Source: RCIO01 sp035555795
Lineage (GTDB): Bacteria > Pseudomonadota > Alphaproteobacteria > Rhizobiales > Rhizobiaceae
Direction: 5' to 3'
Assembly: GCA_035555795.1 (NCBI GenBank)
Contig: DATMGE010000017.1
Location: forward strand, 1 to 44,887
DNA: 44,887 nt
Every line of letters starts with the position of its first letter. Within the stretch, counting starts at the first letter, position 1. A model generated the notes under the pieces. That model saw only the letters and a list, made by a program, of their open reading frames with translations, searched no databases and was not told the origin of the DNA. Shown here piece after piece: positions 1 through 8,083 of the stretch. The position numbers and the translations under genes were made by a program.

Positions 1-900
1 CGCGACCAGTGGCACACCATGACGCGCACCGGGCAGGTGCCCTGCCTGATGGCGAATGCGCCGGAGCCGGTGGTGGAAATCAACCCGCGCGATGCGGCGG
101 CGAACCATCTTGTTGACGGCGACCTGGCGCACCTTTCGACACGTCATGGCTTTGCGCGGGCCAAGGTGAAGGTCACCGATGCGCAGCGGCCCGGACAGGC
201 CTTTCTGCCGATGCACTGGAGCGGTCTTTTCGCGGGAAATGCGGGAGCCGGTTCGCTGGCCTCGCCCGTCACGGATCCCTATTCGGGCCAGCCGGAACTC
301 AAACATGTACCGATTTGCATCACGCGCGAGGTGAAGGCCTGGGAGGGCGTGTTGATCACCCGCCGCGACTTGCGGCCCACCGGCTTCGTCCACTGGAGCC
401 GGCATCGTGTCGCGGGCGGCTGGGTCTACGACTTCGCCGGCACGGAAACGCCGGACCAGGGGATTCTGCTCACCAGACGCTTTCTCGACATCTTCCCCGC
501 CGATCAGTTGCTGGAGTATCGGGATCGCAAGGGATTGAACTATCGCGCCGCCGCGGTCGACGAGGCGGGCGCGATGGCGGAAGCCTTGCTGGTCGCGCCA
601 TCAGGCCAGTTGCCTGCACGCGAATGGCTGGCATCCCTGCTCGCCTCGCGCCAGCCGCTCAGCATGGCCGATCGCCACGCCCTCCTTTCCGGCCGCTCCC
701 CCGTACCGATGCCATCTGTCGGGCGTATCGTCTGCGCATGCTTCAATGTCGGCGCGAACCAGCTCGCCACCGCGGTCGCTCAAGGCTGCGGTAGCCTGGA
801 TGCCATCGGCGCGGCCCTGCAAGCCGGTACCAATTGCGGCTCCTGCCGGCCGGAAATAAGGGCCATCATCGATGCAGGCTATGTTCAGCCTGCTGAGTAA
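1..900 (+). CDS. nasA: Assimilatory nitrate reductase catalytic subunit, C-terminal part (cut by window edge)
   Basis: The frame is open from the first base, so the 5' end lies outside the window; 299 residues are visible. It opens with RDQWHTMTRTG, the signature that begins the molybdopterin dinucleotide-binding domain of NasA-type nitrate reductases. The last 55 or so residues form a BFD-like [2Fe-2S] domain (CACFNV, then about 30 residues later NCGSC), which is appended to many NasA proteins and probably passes electrons to the molybdenum/[4Fe-4S] core. The family reduces nitrate to nitrite in the cytoplasm for nitrogen assimilation. It ends 3 bp before the convergent IclR gene and is probably the last gene of a nitrate-assimilation operon lying to the left. 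It is unlikely to be related to the catabolic genes that follow. Confidence 0.9.
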   Translation, partial: RDQWHTMTRTGQVPCLMANAPEPVVEINPRDAAANHLVDGDLAHLSTRHGFARAKVKVTDAQRPGQAFLPMHWSGLFAGNAGAGSLASPVTDPYSGQPELKHVPICITREVKAWEGVLITRRDLRPTGFVHWSRHRVAGGWVYDFAGTETPDQGILLTRRFLDIFPADQLLEYRDRKGLNYRAAAVDEAGAMAEALLVAPSGQLPAREWLASLLASRQPLSMADRHALLSGRSPVPMPSVGRIVCACFNVGANQLATAVAQGCGSLDAIGAALQAGTNCGSCRPEIRAIIDAGYVQPAE

Positions 901-903
901 CAC

Positions 904-1710
904 CTACGTCGTATAGGTGTTATCCACCTCGATGGACACGCTGCTCGACAGCCGTTCCAGATCGTCGGCGATGGCCGAGGCGGCCGATTGGAGGATCGGT
1001 GCGTATCGGGCGCATGCCTCTTTTTCGGAGGAGAAGGCGGAGGTGAAGTAGGTCAGGCCGAGGCTTGCCAGCACCTTGCCGCCCTTGCTGATGATCGGGA
1101 CGGCGATGGTGTTCGAATTGCGCGGCTCGACCAGCGAGGAGCGCGTCGCAAAGCCGGCTGCGCGGATCTTCTTCACCAGCCGTTCGAGTTCGTCGGGGTG
1201 GTGGCTGAGCGCATTTTCGGGGTCGTCGGAGCGCTTCAGGACATCGATGATGAGGTCGAACTCCTCGCCTTCGACAAAGGCTAGATAGGCCAGCCCCAGC
1301 CCGCGCGTCAGCAGGTTCAGGCGGCGATTGACCGTGCTGTGAAAGGGCGAGACCGGGCTGTCCGGCACGGTGCTGAAGCGAACCACGACGCCGTCATAAT
1401 CCGGCAGCGCGATCGCGATCGGCCATTTGTGCTTGCGCGTGATCGCAACCGCCCAGGCGCGCCCGGCCTCCACGACCAACGGGCCCTTGTGGAAGCCCGA
1501 ACTGAGCGAGGTGACGAGCGCGCTCACCCTGTAGCCGCCTTCGCGCACATCGTTCTCGACATAGCCTGCATCCTCCAACGTCTTGAGGATGCGCACCAGT
1601 GTCGGCTTGGGCAAGCCGGTGCGCGCGTGAAGCTGCGCGATGGTGTTGATCGGCTGCAGGTTCAGTTCCTGCAGCACGTTCATGGCCCGCTCGATCGATC
1701 GGATACCCAT
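904..1710 (-). CDS. IclR-family transcriptional regulator
   Basis: This 268-residue protein has an N-terminal winged helix-turn-helix (SIERAMNVLQELN, then the recognition part GLPKPTLVRILKTLEDAGYV) and a C-terminal IclR effector-binding domain. Length is normal for the family. The N-terminus resembles MhpR-like regulators of aromatic catabolism by eye. I chose the ATG at 1710 because GGGAGGAG lies about 7 nt upstream; the longer open frame reaching 1956 lacks such a signal and crosses the divergent promoter region. It diverges from the DUF6282 gene, and an inverted repeat of IclR-operator type lies 21 bp upstream of the start (1731-1745), so autoregulation and control of cluster I are likely. 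The effector is unknown. Confidence 0.92.
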   Translation of the reverse strand: MGIRSIERAMNVLQELNLQPINTIAQLHARTGLPKPTLVRILKTLEDAGYVENDVREGGYRVSALVTSLSSGFHKGPLVVEAGRAWAVAITRKHKWPIAIALPDYDGVVVRFSTVPDSPVSPFHSTVNRRLNLLTRGLGLAYLAFVEGEEFDLIIDVLKRSDDPENALSHHPDELERLVKKIRAAGFATRSSLVEPRNSNTIAVPIISKGGKVLASLGLTYFTSAFSSEKEACARYAPILQSAASAIADDLERLSSSVSIEVDNTYTT

Positions 1711-1730
1711 ACGGTTTGCTCCTCCCTGCA

Positions 1731-1745
1731 TTCCGTGGTGCGGAA
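1731..1745. promoter_or_regulatory. Candidate IclR operator
   Basis: TTCCG-TGGTG-CGGAA is a perfect 5-bp inverted repeat with a 5-bp centre. IclR-family proteins typically bind such 15-bp sites of TTYCG-N5-CGRAA form. It lies between the divergent IclR and DUF6282 genes. Similar sites occur at 5773-5791, 5801-5815 and 10275-10289. Confidence 0.5.
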
Positions 1746-1761
1746 CGCGAGGCAGTACAGT

Positions 1762-1789
1762 TTGAGAGTTACCCGCGTCAATCTCTAAG
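1762..1789 (+). promoter_or_regulatory. Possible sigma70 promoter for the DUF6282 gene
   Basis: TTGAGA (1762-1767) and TCTAAG (1784-1789) are 16 bp apart and end 24 bp before the ATG. The match is only moderate. If it is right, the operator at 1731-1745 lies just upstream of the -35 element. Confidence 0.3.
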
Positions 1790-1813
1790 CCGTGGCTGAA
1801 GAGAGATGGAGTG

Positions 1814-2770
1814 ATGACCATGGCAGCCGCCGCAGACCAGACAGCCCGCAATCGCGCGGAAGCAAGACAGCTGATCGCGACGATCGACGACGACAGGGCA
1901 AGCGAACTGCTGAAGGGTGCGCTCGACCTGCATGTCCATTCCGGCCCGTCGACCATGCCGCGTCAGGTCGACCACATACAGGCTGCCGAAGAGGCCATCG
2001 CCGCCGGTATGCGCGGCCTACTCTTCAAGGACCATCACTATTCCGTCGCTCCGTTCATCCCGCTGATGGACCGGCTGCTGGACAGGCCCGACTTTTCAAT
2101 GTTCAGCGGCCTCGTGCTCAACAATTCCACCGGCGGCCTCGATCCCTATGTGGTCGATGCGCAGCTCAAGATGGGGGCGAAGCTGATCTGGATGCCGACC
2201 GCGCAGGCGGCCAATCATGTGCGCAGCGCGCATCGCAAGAGCCGCCTCGTCTCCAATGTGCAGCTCAAATCGTCGCCGCTGCTCAGCCCCGTCGACGCGC
2301 TCGGCAATGTGCTGGACGCGGTCAAGGAAATCCTCGATTCGATCGCCGAGTTCGACGCCATCCTGTCCTCGGGCCATCTGCATATCTGGGAGATCTGGAA
2401 GCTGTTCGACGAGGCGCGCGCGCGCGGCGTGAAGCGGCTGCTCATCAATCATCCCATGTATGGGCTGCATTTCACCCCTGAGGACGTTCGCGATCTGGCG
2501 AAGCTGGGCGCTGTCGTCGAGCAGTCAGCCGGGCTTTATATCGACTCGCGGTTCAACACCTTCTCGCCGCAGGAATTGCGCGAGCATATCGACGCCGCCG
2601 GGGTGGAAAACTCCTCCATCGGCTCCGACCTCGGCCAGGTCGACAATCCGACGCCGGTGGAAGGCATGCGGCAGGTGATCAAGCTCTGCCTCGCCTTGGG
2701 CTACAGCGATGCCGAGGTGCGCATCATGGTGGCGACGAACCCGGCGCGGCTGGTCGGGCTGGAAAGCTGA
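1814..2770 (+). CDS. DUF6282-type putative metal-dependent hydrolase
   Basis: A protein of 318 residues with the metal-ligand motif DLHVHSGPS near residue 40, further histidines in KDHHY and SSGHLH, and a late SDLGQ segment. This pattern fits amidohydrolase/PHP-like TIM-barrel enzymes of the DUF6282 group, whose substrates are not established as far as I know. Start choice is open: GTG at 1811, ATG at 1814 and ATG at 1820 are in frame; GAAGAGAG sits about 8 nt before 1814 and GGAG about 8 nt before 1820. It is first in a plus-strand pair with the quinone oxidoreductase 8 bp downstream, and diverges from the IclR gene. A hydrolytic step in cluster I catabolism is inferred from context only. 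Confidence 0.75.
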   Translation: MTMAAAADQTARNRAEARQLIATIDDDRASELLKGALDLHVHSGPSTMPRQVDHIQAAEEAIAAGMRGLLFKDHHYSVAPFIPLMDRLLDRPDFSMFSGLVLNNSTGGLDPYVVDAQLKMGAKLIWMPTAQAANHVRSAHRKSRLVSNVQLKSSPLLSPVDALGNVLDAVKEILDSIAEFDAILSSGHLHIWEIWKLFDEARARGVKRLLINHPMYGLHFTPEDVRDLAKLGAVVEQSAGLYIDSRFNTFSPQELREHIDAAGVENSSIGSDLGQVDNPTPVEGMRQVIKLCLALGYSDAEVRIMVATNPARLVGLES

Positions 2771-2778
2771 CCTCGTCC

Positions 2779-3792
2779 ATGCGCGTCGTGGAAATCGCGC
2801 GTCCGGGCGGACCGGAGGTGTTGAGCTTCGCCGAGCGCGACAGGCCGGTACCCGCAGCAGGCGAGGTGCTGGTCCGGGTGGTTGCCGCAGGCGTGAACCG
2901 CCCCGATGTGCAGCAACGACGGGGGCTCTATCCGCCGCCGCCCGACACGACCGACATTCCCGGCCTCGATATTGCCGGCCTTGTCGAGGCGGTCGGCGAA
3001 GGTGTCGATGAATTGCGCATCGGCAGCGCCGTCTGCGCGCTTGCGAATGGCGGCGGCTATGCCGATTTCTGCGTTGTCCCGGCGCTTCAATGCATGCCCG
3101 TGCCGCGCGGATTGAGTTTCGCGCAGGCGGCGTCGCTGCCCGAAGTCTTCTTCACCGCGTGGAACAATATTGCGTGGCTGGGGCAACTCGGCTTGGGCGA
3201 GACCCTGCTTGTTCACGGCGGAACGAGCGGCGTCGGCGTGGCGGCGATCCAGATCGCGCGGCAGATACTGGGCGCGCGCGTGCTTGCGACCGCCGGCAGC
3301 GCGGAAAAGCGCGCCGTCTGCCTTGAGATCGGCGCGGAGGCGGCCTTCGACTACAAGGGCGCATGGGACGATGAAATCCGCCGCCATCTGGATGGCGCTG
3401 GCGTGGATGTCATTCTCGATGGTCAGGCCGGGCCTGCGACGCAGCGGCAGCTCGATATTCTCAACAGCGATGGAAGGCTGGTCTTCATCGCCAGTCATCA
3501 AGGCGAGTTTGCCGAGGTGAACATGCGGCAGGTGGTGCGGCGGCGGCTGACTATCACAGGATCGACGCTGCGCCCGCGCGATGCGGTTTATAAGGGCCGG
3601 CTTGCAGGCGAGCTTGTGAAACAAGTCTGGCCCCTGCTCGAGGATGGCCGCATCGTGACGCGCATCCATGCGATCCTGCCATTCGAGAAGGTGCGGGAAG
3701 CCCATATGATCCTCGACGCCAACCGGCAGATCGGCAAGGTCGTCATGGCGGTCGATGCGGCGATGGCGGGTGGCGTGCCTGTCGGGCAATAA
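2779..3792 (+). CDS. NAD(P)H quinone oxidoreductase, PIG3/QOR family
   Basis: The 337 residues form a zinc-free medium-chain dehydrogenase. The N-terminal GroES-like domain has AAGVNRPDVQQRRGLYPPPP, characteristic of the PIG3/TP53I3-type quinone oxidoreductases. The Rossmann domain carries VHGGTSGVGVAAIQIA for NADPH binding. Structural zinc cysteines are absent, as expected for this subfamily. Such enzymes reduce quinones or enones with NADPH in the cytosol. The ATG at 2779 follows the previous stop by 8 bp, so the two genes are probably cotranscribed. It could reduce an unsaturated or quinoid intermediate of cluster I, but the family is also common outside catabolic operons. Confidence 0.88.
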   Translation: MRVVEIARPGGPEVLSFAERDRPVPAAGEVLVRVVAAGVNRPDVQQRRGLYPPPPDTTDIPGLDIAGLVEAVGEGVDELRIGSAVCALANGGGYADFCVVPALQCMPVPRGLSFAQAASLPEVFFTAWNNIAWLGQLGLGETLLVHGGTSGVGVAAIQIARQILGARVLATAGSAEKRAVCLEIGAEAAFDYKGAWDDEIRRHLDGAGVDVILDGQAGPATQRQLDILNSDGRLVFIASHQGEFAEVNMRQVVRRRLTITGSTLRPRDAVYKGRLAGELVKQVWPLLEDGRIVTRIHAILPFEKVREAHMILDANRQIGKVVMAVDAAMAGGVPVGQ

Positions 3793-3799
3793 GGCCATC

Positions 3800-3824
3800 G
3801 GGGCGGGCATAAGCCACCCGCCCC
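3800..3824. terminator. Probable bidirectional terminator between convergent genes
   Basis: GGGGCGGG (3800-3807) and CCCGCCCC (3817-3824) form a perfect 8-bp stem with a 9-nt loop. It lies between the stops of the quinone oxidoreductase (+) and the cupin gene (-). No T-tract follows on either strand, so strength is uncertain. Confidence 0.5.
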
Positions 3825-3834
3825 CGACGCAGAC

Positions 3835-4746
3835 TTACCGGCCCGGCATGGGATAGTCGGCGTCGTTAAGCACCCAGCCGGGCTTGAGTGAAAAATCCAT
3901 GCGCGGCGGGGCGAAGATGTCGACCAACTGGTTGACGCCGGCACCCTCGGCCGTCGTGGTATGGATCGAGGGCGGCGGGATCACGCAGACGGATGGCGAC
4001 TTGCAGAAGATATGCTCGTCATCGCGCCAGAGATGCATGTTGGTGGTCCACGGCCAGCGCAAATGATGGGTGAACTCGCCCGTCAAAGCGAGCGAGCACT
4101 GCTCGAAATCGTCGTGATGGTGCGGGCTGACCTTGTCGCGCGCGCGCGGCCCGTTTCGCGGCGTGAGATAGTTGATCATGAATGTCGTGCAGCGATAGAT
4201 GCGGCCGAAGCGTGACGGGTCTTCCGGCACATCCAGCGTGTACCACCGCACCTTCAGCCCGCCGGGAGGCTCCGGCCACGCCTGGAATGGCGGCACGTTC
4301 GGGTGCGGGTCGCCATAGGCATCCGCATTGGACGCGGCATTGGCCAGATCGACCGACCGCGGGGTGAAAAGCCGCACCAGTGTACCGGCCTTGCGCATGC
4401 GGATCGTGCTGTCGCCAGGCGGCACGAAGGCCACCGAATAACCGGGCACGATTGTCTTGCCCTCAGCCGTCTCGATCTCGATCTCCGTTTCCCTGTCGGG
4501 GAGGATAAGGGCGTATTCATCCGGCTGCCCCTTCCGGGAGAAGATACCGCCCTGTTCGGCCTCGCTATAGGCCACGATGAAGTTCTGGCCGCGGCTGAAC
4601 CATGTCCGGCCGCTGGCATCTTTCACCTGCGGCTCCGTCTCGTAGAACAAAGCGGTCTGCGAGCCGAAGAAGCTCTCATGGACCCAGGCAGCCGGCGGCG
4701 GGGCGCTGCCGGCGAGGGTGGAGCGCGGGTCGCTCTTGTCGTACAT
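3835..4746 (-). CDS. Cupin-fold protein of unknown function (bicupin)
   Basis: A 303-residue protein with two beta-barrel-like halves. The second half carries a cupin metal-site pattern, SPHHHDDFEQCSLALTGEFTHH, with a further histidine in PPPSIHTTT. The first half (about 40-140) has the repeated strand pattern but no obvious metal ligands. No specific family name is recognisable. Dioxygenases, isomerases and regulators share the fold. The ATG at 4746 is supported by AGGAGGA just upstream; the open frame further upstream (to 5031) is only the shadow of the next gene. It lies 38 bp after the BKACE gene on the same strand and is probably cotranscribed with it. An isomerase or oxygenase role in cluster I is inference. 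Confidence 0.8.
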   Translation of the reverse strand: MYDKSDPRSTLAGSAPPPAAWVHESFFGSQTALFYETEPQVKDASGRTWFSRGQNFIVAYSEAEQGGIFSRKGQPDEYALILPDRETEIEIETAEGKTIVPGYSVAFVPPGDSTIRMRKAGTLVRLFTPRSVDLANAASNADAYGDPHPNVPPFQAWPEPPGGLKVRWYTLDVPEDPSRFGRIYRCTTFMINYLTPRNGPRARDKVSPHHHDDFEQCSLALTGEFTHHLRWPWTTNMHLWRDDEHIFCKSPSVCVIPPPSIHTTTAEGAGVNQLVDIFAPPRMDFSLKPGWVLNDADYPMPGR

Positions 4747-4784
4747 GGTCTCCTCCTGTGGTGGTGATTGGATTTGCGCGCCTG

Positions 4785-5678
4785 TCAGGCGGGAAGCGGC
4801 GCCTGCCTTTTGAGGCCGAGGATTTCGCGCGCCTCTGCCGGTGTGGCGATGGTGCCGCCGAGTTCGCGGACGATGCGCGCCGCCTTGGCCACCAGCGGCG
4901 CGTTGCCCTGTGCCAGCACGCCTTTCTCGATGTAGATATTGTCTTCCAGCCCGACGCGGACATGGCCGCCGAGCAGCCAGCTCTGCGCCAGCATGGGAAA
5001 TTCCCAGCGGCCGACGCCGAAGGCGCTCCAATGTGCGGAGGCAGGCAGCAGCGACCTCATATGCATCAGCGACTGAGGCGTCGCGATCGCGCCGTAGCGC
5101 ACGCCGAGCACGATCTGGAAAAGCGATGAAGGTTCGAGCTTGCCCTGCTCGATGAAGTGATTGCCGAGCTGTATGTCGCCGGTGTCGAAGACTTCCAGCT
5201 CCGGCTTCACACCCGCTTCCGCGATCAGCTGTGCCATGATGGCGAGGTTGGCGGGCGTGTTGATCACGACCGACGCGCCCGAATACATGGTGTTGAGGTC
5301 GAGGCTGCAGAGTTCGGGCCGCAGCGCCTGTATATGCGCGACGCGCGGCTCCGGGCGCATCAGCGTGGTTCCGGGTGCGGCGATGCTGGGGTCGGCTTCG
5401 CCGGGCACGAAGCGCTGGCCAGGGCCAGTCGTCAGATTGATGACGACATCCTCGTCGGCGGCACGCAGGCGTTCGACCACCTCGCGATAATGCGCCAGCT
5501 CCATGCTAGGCCGCCCGTCGGGATAGCGCACATGGATATGCGCGATGGCCGCGCCCGCGCGCGCCGCCTCCAGGCAGGCCTCGGCGATCTGCTCGGGCGT
5601 GATCGGCAGATGAGGCGTCTGCTGCGGCGTCGTGATGTTGCCGGTGACGGCACAGCTGATGATGGTCGGATCGGCCAA
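4785..5678 (-). CDS. BKACE family protein (3-keto-5-aminohexanoate cleavage enzyme family, DUF849)
   Basis: The 297 residues match the beta-keto acid cleavage enzyme family: ISCAVTGNITT at the N-terminus, the zinc ligands of AHIHVR (about residues 46-48), NLTTGPGQRF in the middle and GLEDNIYIEKG near the end. Family members use zinc to cleave a beta-keto acid with acetyl-CoA, giving acetoacetate and a new CoA ester; substrates vary widely. The start is TTG at 5678, with AGAGGA about 8 nt upstream; no in-frame ATG fits. It precedes the cupin gene on the minus strand and diverges from the aldolase across a 203-bp region with two inverted repeats. It suggests that cluster I produces a beta-keto acid. 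Confidence 0.9.
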   Translation of the reverse strand: MADPTIISCAVTGNITTPQQTPHLPITPEQIAEACLEAARAGAAIAHIHVRYPDGRPSMELAHYREVVERLRAADEDVVINLTTGPGQRFVPGEADPSIAAPGTTLMRPEPRVAHIQALRPELCSLDLNTMYSGASVVINTPANLAIMAQLIAEAGVKPELEVFDTGDIQLGNHFIEQGKLEPSSLFQIVLGVRYGAIATPQSLMHMRSLLPASAHWSAFGVGRWEFPMLAQSWLLGGHVRVGLEDNIYIEKGVLAQGNAPLVAKAARIVRELGGTIATPAEAREILGLKRQAPLPA

Positions 5679-5772
5679 GACAGGTTTCCTCTGCGGGTTC
5701 GCGACCGTTTTGTGCCGCGTCAGGCAAAGGGGTGGCAGCCCGTTGCCGCCTGCCGCAATGGCCGCGGCCGAG

Positions 5773-5791
5773 CGTTTCGTTGCAAGAAACG
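5773..5791. promoter_or_regulatory. Inverted repeat, candidate IclR-type operator A
   Basis: CGTTTC and GAAACG flank GTTGCAA. The core TTTCG-N5-AGAAA resembles the site next to the IclR gene. It lies between the divergent BKACE and aldolase genes. Confidence 0.4.
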
Positions 5792-5800
5792 GAAGGCCGG

Positions 5801-5815
5801 TTTCGTAGAGCGAAA
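5801..5815. promoter_or_regulatory. Inverted repeat, candidate IclR-type operator B
   Basis: TTTCG-TAGAG-CGAAA is a perfect 5-bp inverted repeat with a 5-bp centre, the same geometry as the repeat at 1731-1745. Its centre is 26 bp from operator A. Confidence 0.45.
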
Positions 5816-5881
5816 TGCACGGGGTTCAGGGAACCTTACATTGGCTCGACCCGCTAGAAGGTGCGCAGGAGGATACCCCGC

Positions 5882-6655
5882 ATGACCGAGACGCGCCCCG
5901 GCTTTTCGAGCTTTCGCAAGCGCCTGCTTGAGCGCCAGCGGCTGGTCGGCACCTTCCTCAAAATGCCGACCACGCAGGTGATCGAGATACTCGGTCCGGT
6001 CGGATACGACTTCGTCATCATCGACCAGGAGCACGCGGCACTCGATCGCGGCATCACCGACCTGATGATCCTGGCTGCACGCGCAAACAATATCGCGCCG
6101 GTCGTGCGCATTCCCGAATTCAGCGAGGCGCATATATTGTCGGCGCTTGACTGCGGAGCCATGGGTGTCATGGTCCCGCACGTCTCGTCGGTGGAGAAGG
6201 CGCGCGCCATTGCCCGAAGCGCCCGCTATCGGGGCGGCAGCCGTGGCTTTGCGGGACTGACGCGGGCCAGCAACTGGGGCAGCGCCGGTGCATTGGCCCA
6301 TATGGCCGCGCAGGATGCGGAGGTGGCGGTGATCGCCATGATCGAGGATCAGGAGGCTGTTCCGCTGGCACAGGCGATCGCAGGCGTGGACGGCATCGAC
6401 GCGCTCTTCATCGGACGCGGCGACCTCACGGCGTCCTTCGGCGACGATCCGCAGGCTGCCGCCAAGGTCGCGGCGATCGCGCGCGACGTTGCGGCTGCCG
6501 CGCGTGCGGCGGATGTTCCGCTCATGATGCTGCCCGCCGGCAAGCCCGATCTTGAGTTTGCGACGGGTCTCGGGGCGACGGCGCTCGCCTTTTCCAGCGA
6601 TCACGGTTTTATCCGTGCGGCCGCGGCGGCAACGCTCAGGGACCATTTCGCCTGA
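5882..6655 (+). CDS. HpcH/HpaI aldolase/citrate lyase family protein (cluster I)
   Basis: The 257 residues form a class II pyruvate-type aldolase TIM barrel. Visible family motifs are FVIIDQEHAALD near residue 45 (active-site region), VVRIPE with the substrate-carboxylate arginine, a glutamate in MIEDQEA and the aspartate of FIGRGDLTASFG, the last two being metal ligands. Relatives cleave 2-keto-3-deoxy or 4-hydroxy-2-keto acids to pyruvate (or oxaloacetate) and an aldehyde. ATG at 5882 has AGGAGG 8 nt upstream; a GTG 21 nt earlier overlaps that ribosome-binding site and is less likely. It starts the plus-strand run aldolase-SDR and probably supplies the carbon-carbon cleavage step of cluster I. 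Confidence 0.88.
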   Translation: MTETRPGFSSFRKRLLERQRLVGTFLKMPTTQVIEILGPVGYDFVIIDQEHAALDRGITDLMILAARANNIAPVVRIPEFSEAHILSALDCGAMGVMVPHVSSVEKARAIARSARYRGGSRGFAGLTRASNWGSAGALAHMAAQDAEVAVIAMIEDQEAVPLAQAIAGVDGIDALFIGRGDLTASFGDDPQAAAKVAAIARDVAAAARAADVPLMMLPAGKPDLEFATGLGATALAFSSDHGFIRAAAAATLRDHFA

Positions 6656-6679
6656 CGGCGCAGGGGAGGAGAAGGACGT

Positions 6680-7441
6680 ATGGCGTTGATCGAGATGCCA
6701 GGGTTGGCGACGCCCCGCACGGTGCTGATAACCGGCGGCAGCGGGGGTATCGGCCGCGCGAGCGCCGTGCGGCTGGCCGGGCTCGGTGCGCGGATCGCCA
6801 TCGGCTATAACAGTCGTCGCGATGCCGCCGAAGAGATCGTCGCCGGCCTGCATGGCGAAGGGCATTTCGCGATCCACATTGCAGTTGAAGATGCCGCTTC
6901 GATCGCCGAAGCACGGAAAGCGCTGGAGGCGCGTTTCGGCTTTCTCGATGCGCTGGTCAATTCCGGCGGCGCGACGACGCCGGTGCCGGCCGGCGATCTC
7001 GATGCGCTGACGGACGAGATTTTCGACCAGACGGTGAAGCTGAACCTGCGCGGTCCCTTCGCCGTGATCCGCGCGATGCGGCCCCTGCTTGAGCGTGGGC
7101 AGGGCGCCGCTATCGTGAATGTCTCGTCCATTGCGGCGCGCACCGGCATCGGCAGCAGCCTTGCCTATCTGGCCGCCAAGGGTGGGCTCGATTCCCTGAC
7201 CATCGCGCTCGCCAAGGTGCTGGCGCCGAAAATCCGGGTATTTTCCGTCTCGCCGGCCGGCGTCGATACTGATTTCGTGCCGAATCGCACCCGCGAACAG
7301 CTGGAGCGGACGGCGGAAAAATTCCCGCTGGCGCATGTGACGGAGCCTGACGATGTCGCGCGCGCGATCGTGGCGTGTATCGTGAACCTGACCAGCTCGA
7401 CGGGAATCGTCCTGCCGGTCGACGAGGGGCGCCACTTGTAG
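6680..7441 (+). CDS. SDR family NAD(P)-dependent oxidoreductase
   Basis: This is a classical short-chain dehydrogenase of 253 residues: nucleotide motif TGGSGGIG near residue 19, NSGG (usually NNAG) near 94, the catalytic serine in NVSS and the Tyr-x3-Lys pair in LAYLAAKGG. It ends in the common C-terminal form VDEGRHL. ATG at 6680 follows GGGGAGGAG. It lies 24 bp after the aldolase gene and is probably in the same transcript. It probably interconverts a hydroxy and a keto intermediate of cluster I; FabG-like sequence alone does not define the substrate. Confidence 0.88.
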   Translation: MALIEMPGLATPRTVLITGGSGGIGRASAVRLAGLGARIAIGYNSRRDAAEEIVAGLHGEGHFAIHIAVEDAASIAEARKALEARFGFLDALVNSGGATTPVPAGDLDALTDEIFDQTVKLNLRGPFAVIRAMRPLLERGQGAAIVNVSSIAARTGIGSSLAYLAAKGGLDSLTIALAKVLAPKIRVFSVSPAGVDTDFVPNRTREQLERTAEKFPLAHVTEPDDVARAIVACIVNLTSSTGIVLPVDEGRHL

Positions 7442-7520
7442 ACAAGACGATCGCGCGCAGGGGGAGCCATGGCGCGCCGGTCGGCGAAGGTTCGGCATTG
7501 GCCGAGCCCGGGGAGGAGAC

Positions 7521-7613
7521 ATGCCAGTGACCATGCATTTCGAGCGAGCGACGCAACACGCCTGTCATTGGCGGATTTCCGCCACGTGCAGGGAGGTCAT
7601 CACATGCGGCTGA
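7521..7613 (+). other. Possible 30-codon leader ORF overlapping the tctB start
   Basis: ATG at 7521 has a strong ribosome-binding site (GGGGAGGAG about 4 nt upstream). The frame runs 30 codons and stops at TGA 7611-7613, inside the first codons of tctB (ATG 7604). It contains a perfect stem TGGCGG-ATTT-CCGCCA (7569-7584) just before the tctB ribosome-binding site. The peptide has no recognisable family. It may be a coupled leader peptide or chance. Confidence 0.3.
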
Positions 7614-8062
7614 ACCAGGACGTTCTTCTCGGCCTGTTTTTCACACTGACCGGCCTTGTCGGCGGCCTGGGAGCGTTGAGCTACCCGTTCGGCTCGGCGA
7701 GCCGCATGGGACCGGGCTTCTTCCCGATCATCATCGCGGCGCTGCTTACCTTGACGGGGCTGGCCATCCTGTTTCGCGCGCGTCTTGCCAGTTCGTTGCC
7801 TGTCGAGGCGGTCATGTGGCGATCGGTGGTGATCGTGCCGGCGACAATCGTGATCTTCGGCCTGCTGCTGGAAAAGCTCGGTCTTCCGCTCGCCGTCTTC
7901 CTGCTGCTGCTCGGCGCGGCCACGGCAAGCCTGAAGTTCGAACTGGGCCTGAGGGCGGCTCTCGGCGCGGCCTTGTTCTCCGCGGTCTGCGCGATCGTGT
8001 TCGTCAAGCTGCTGGGCCTGCCAATCCCACTCGCCGGCAGCTGGCTGCCGCTCGCCGGGTAA
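7604..8062 (+). CDS. TctB family small membrane subunit of a tripartite tricarboxylate transporter (cluster I)
   Basis: The 152 residues have four predicted hydrophobic segments and the TctB pattern: a first helix followed by YPFGSASRMGPGFFP, then a charged loop and paired C-terminal helices. TctB is the small partner of TctA in the inner membrane; together with a periplasmic TctC protein they import carboxylates using an ion gradient. ATG at 7604 (GGGAGG 7 nt upstream) gives the usual family length. An in-frame ATG at 7469, also with a purine-rich site, would add 45 basic residues unlike TctB. It is followed by TctA after 21 bp. Confidence 0.88.
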   Translation: MRLNQDVLLGLFFTLTGLVGGLGALSYPFGSASRMGPGFFPIIIAALLTLTGLAILFRARLASSLPVEAVMWRSVVIVPATIVIFGLLLEKLGLPLAVFLLLLGAATASLKFELGLRAALGAALFSAVCAIVFVKLLGLPIPLAGSWLPLAG

Positions 8063-8083
8063 AACAGACGTCGGGAGGACGCC

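Noticed and set aside
5720..7534. 604-codon minus-strand frame opposite the aldolase and SDR genes
   Set aside because: Arginine/histidine-rich shadow translation with no recognisable domain; the plus-strand genes explain the region.
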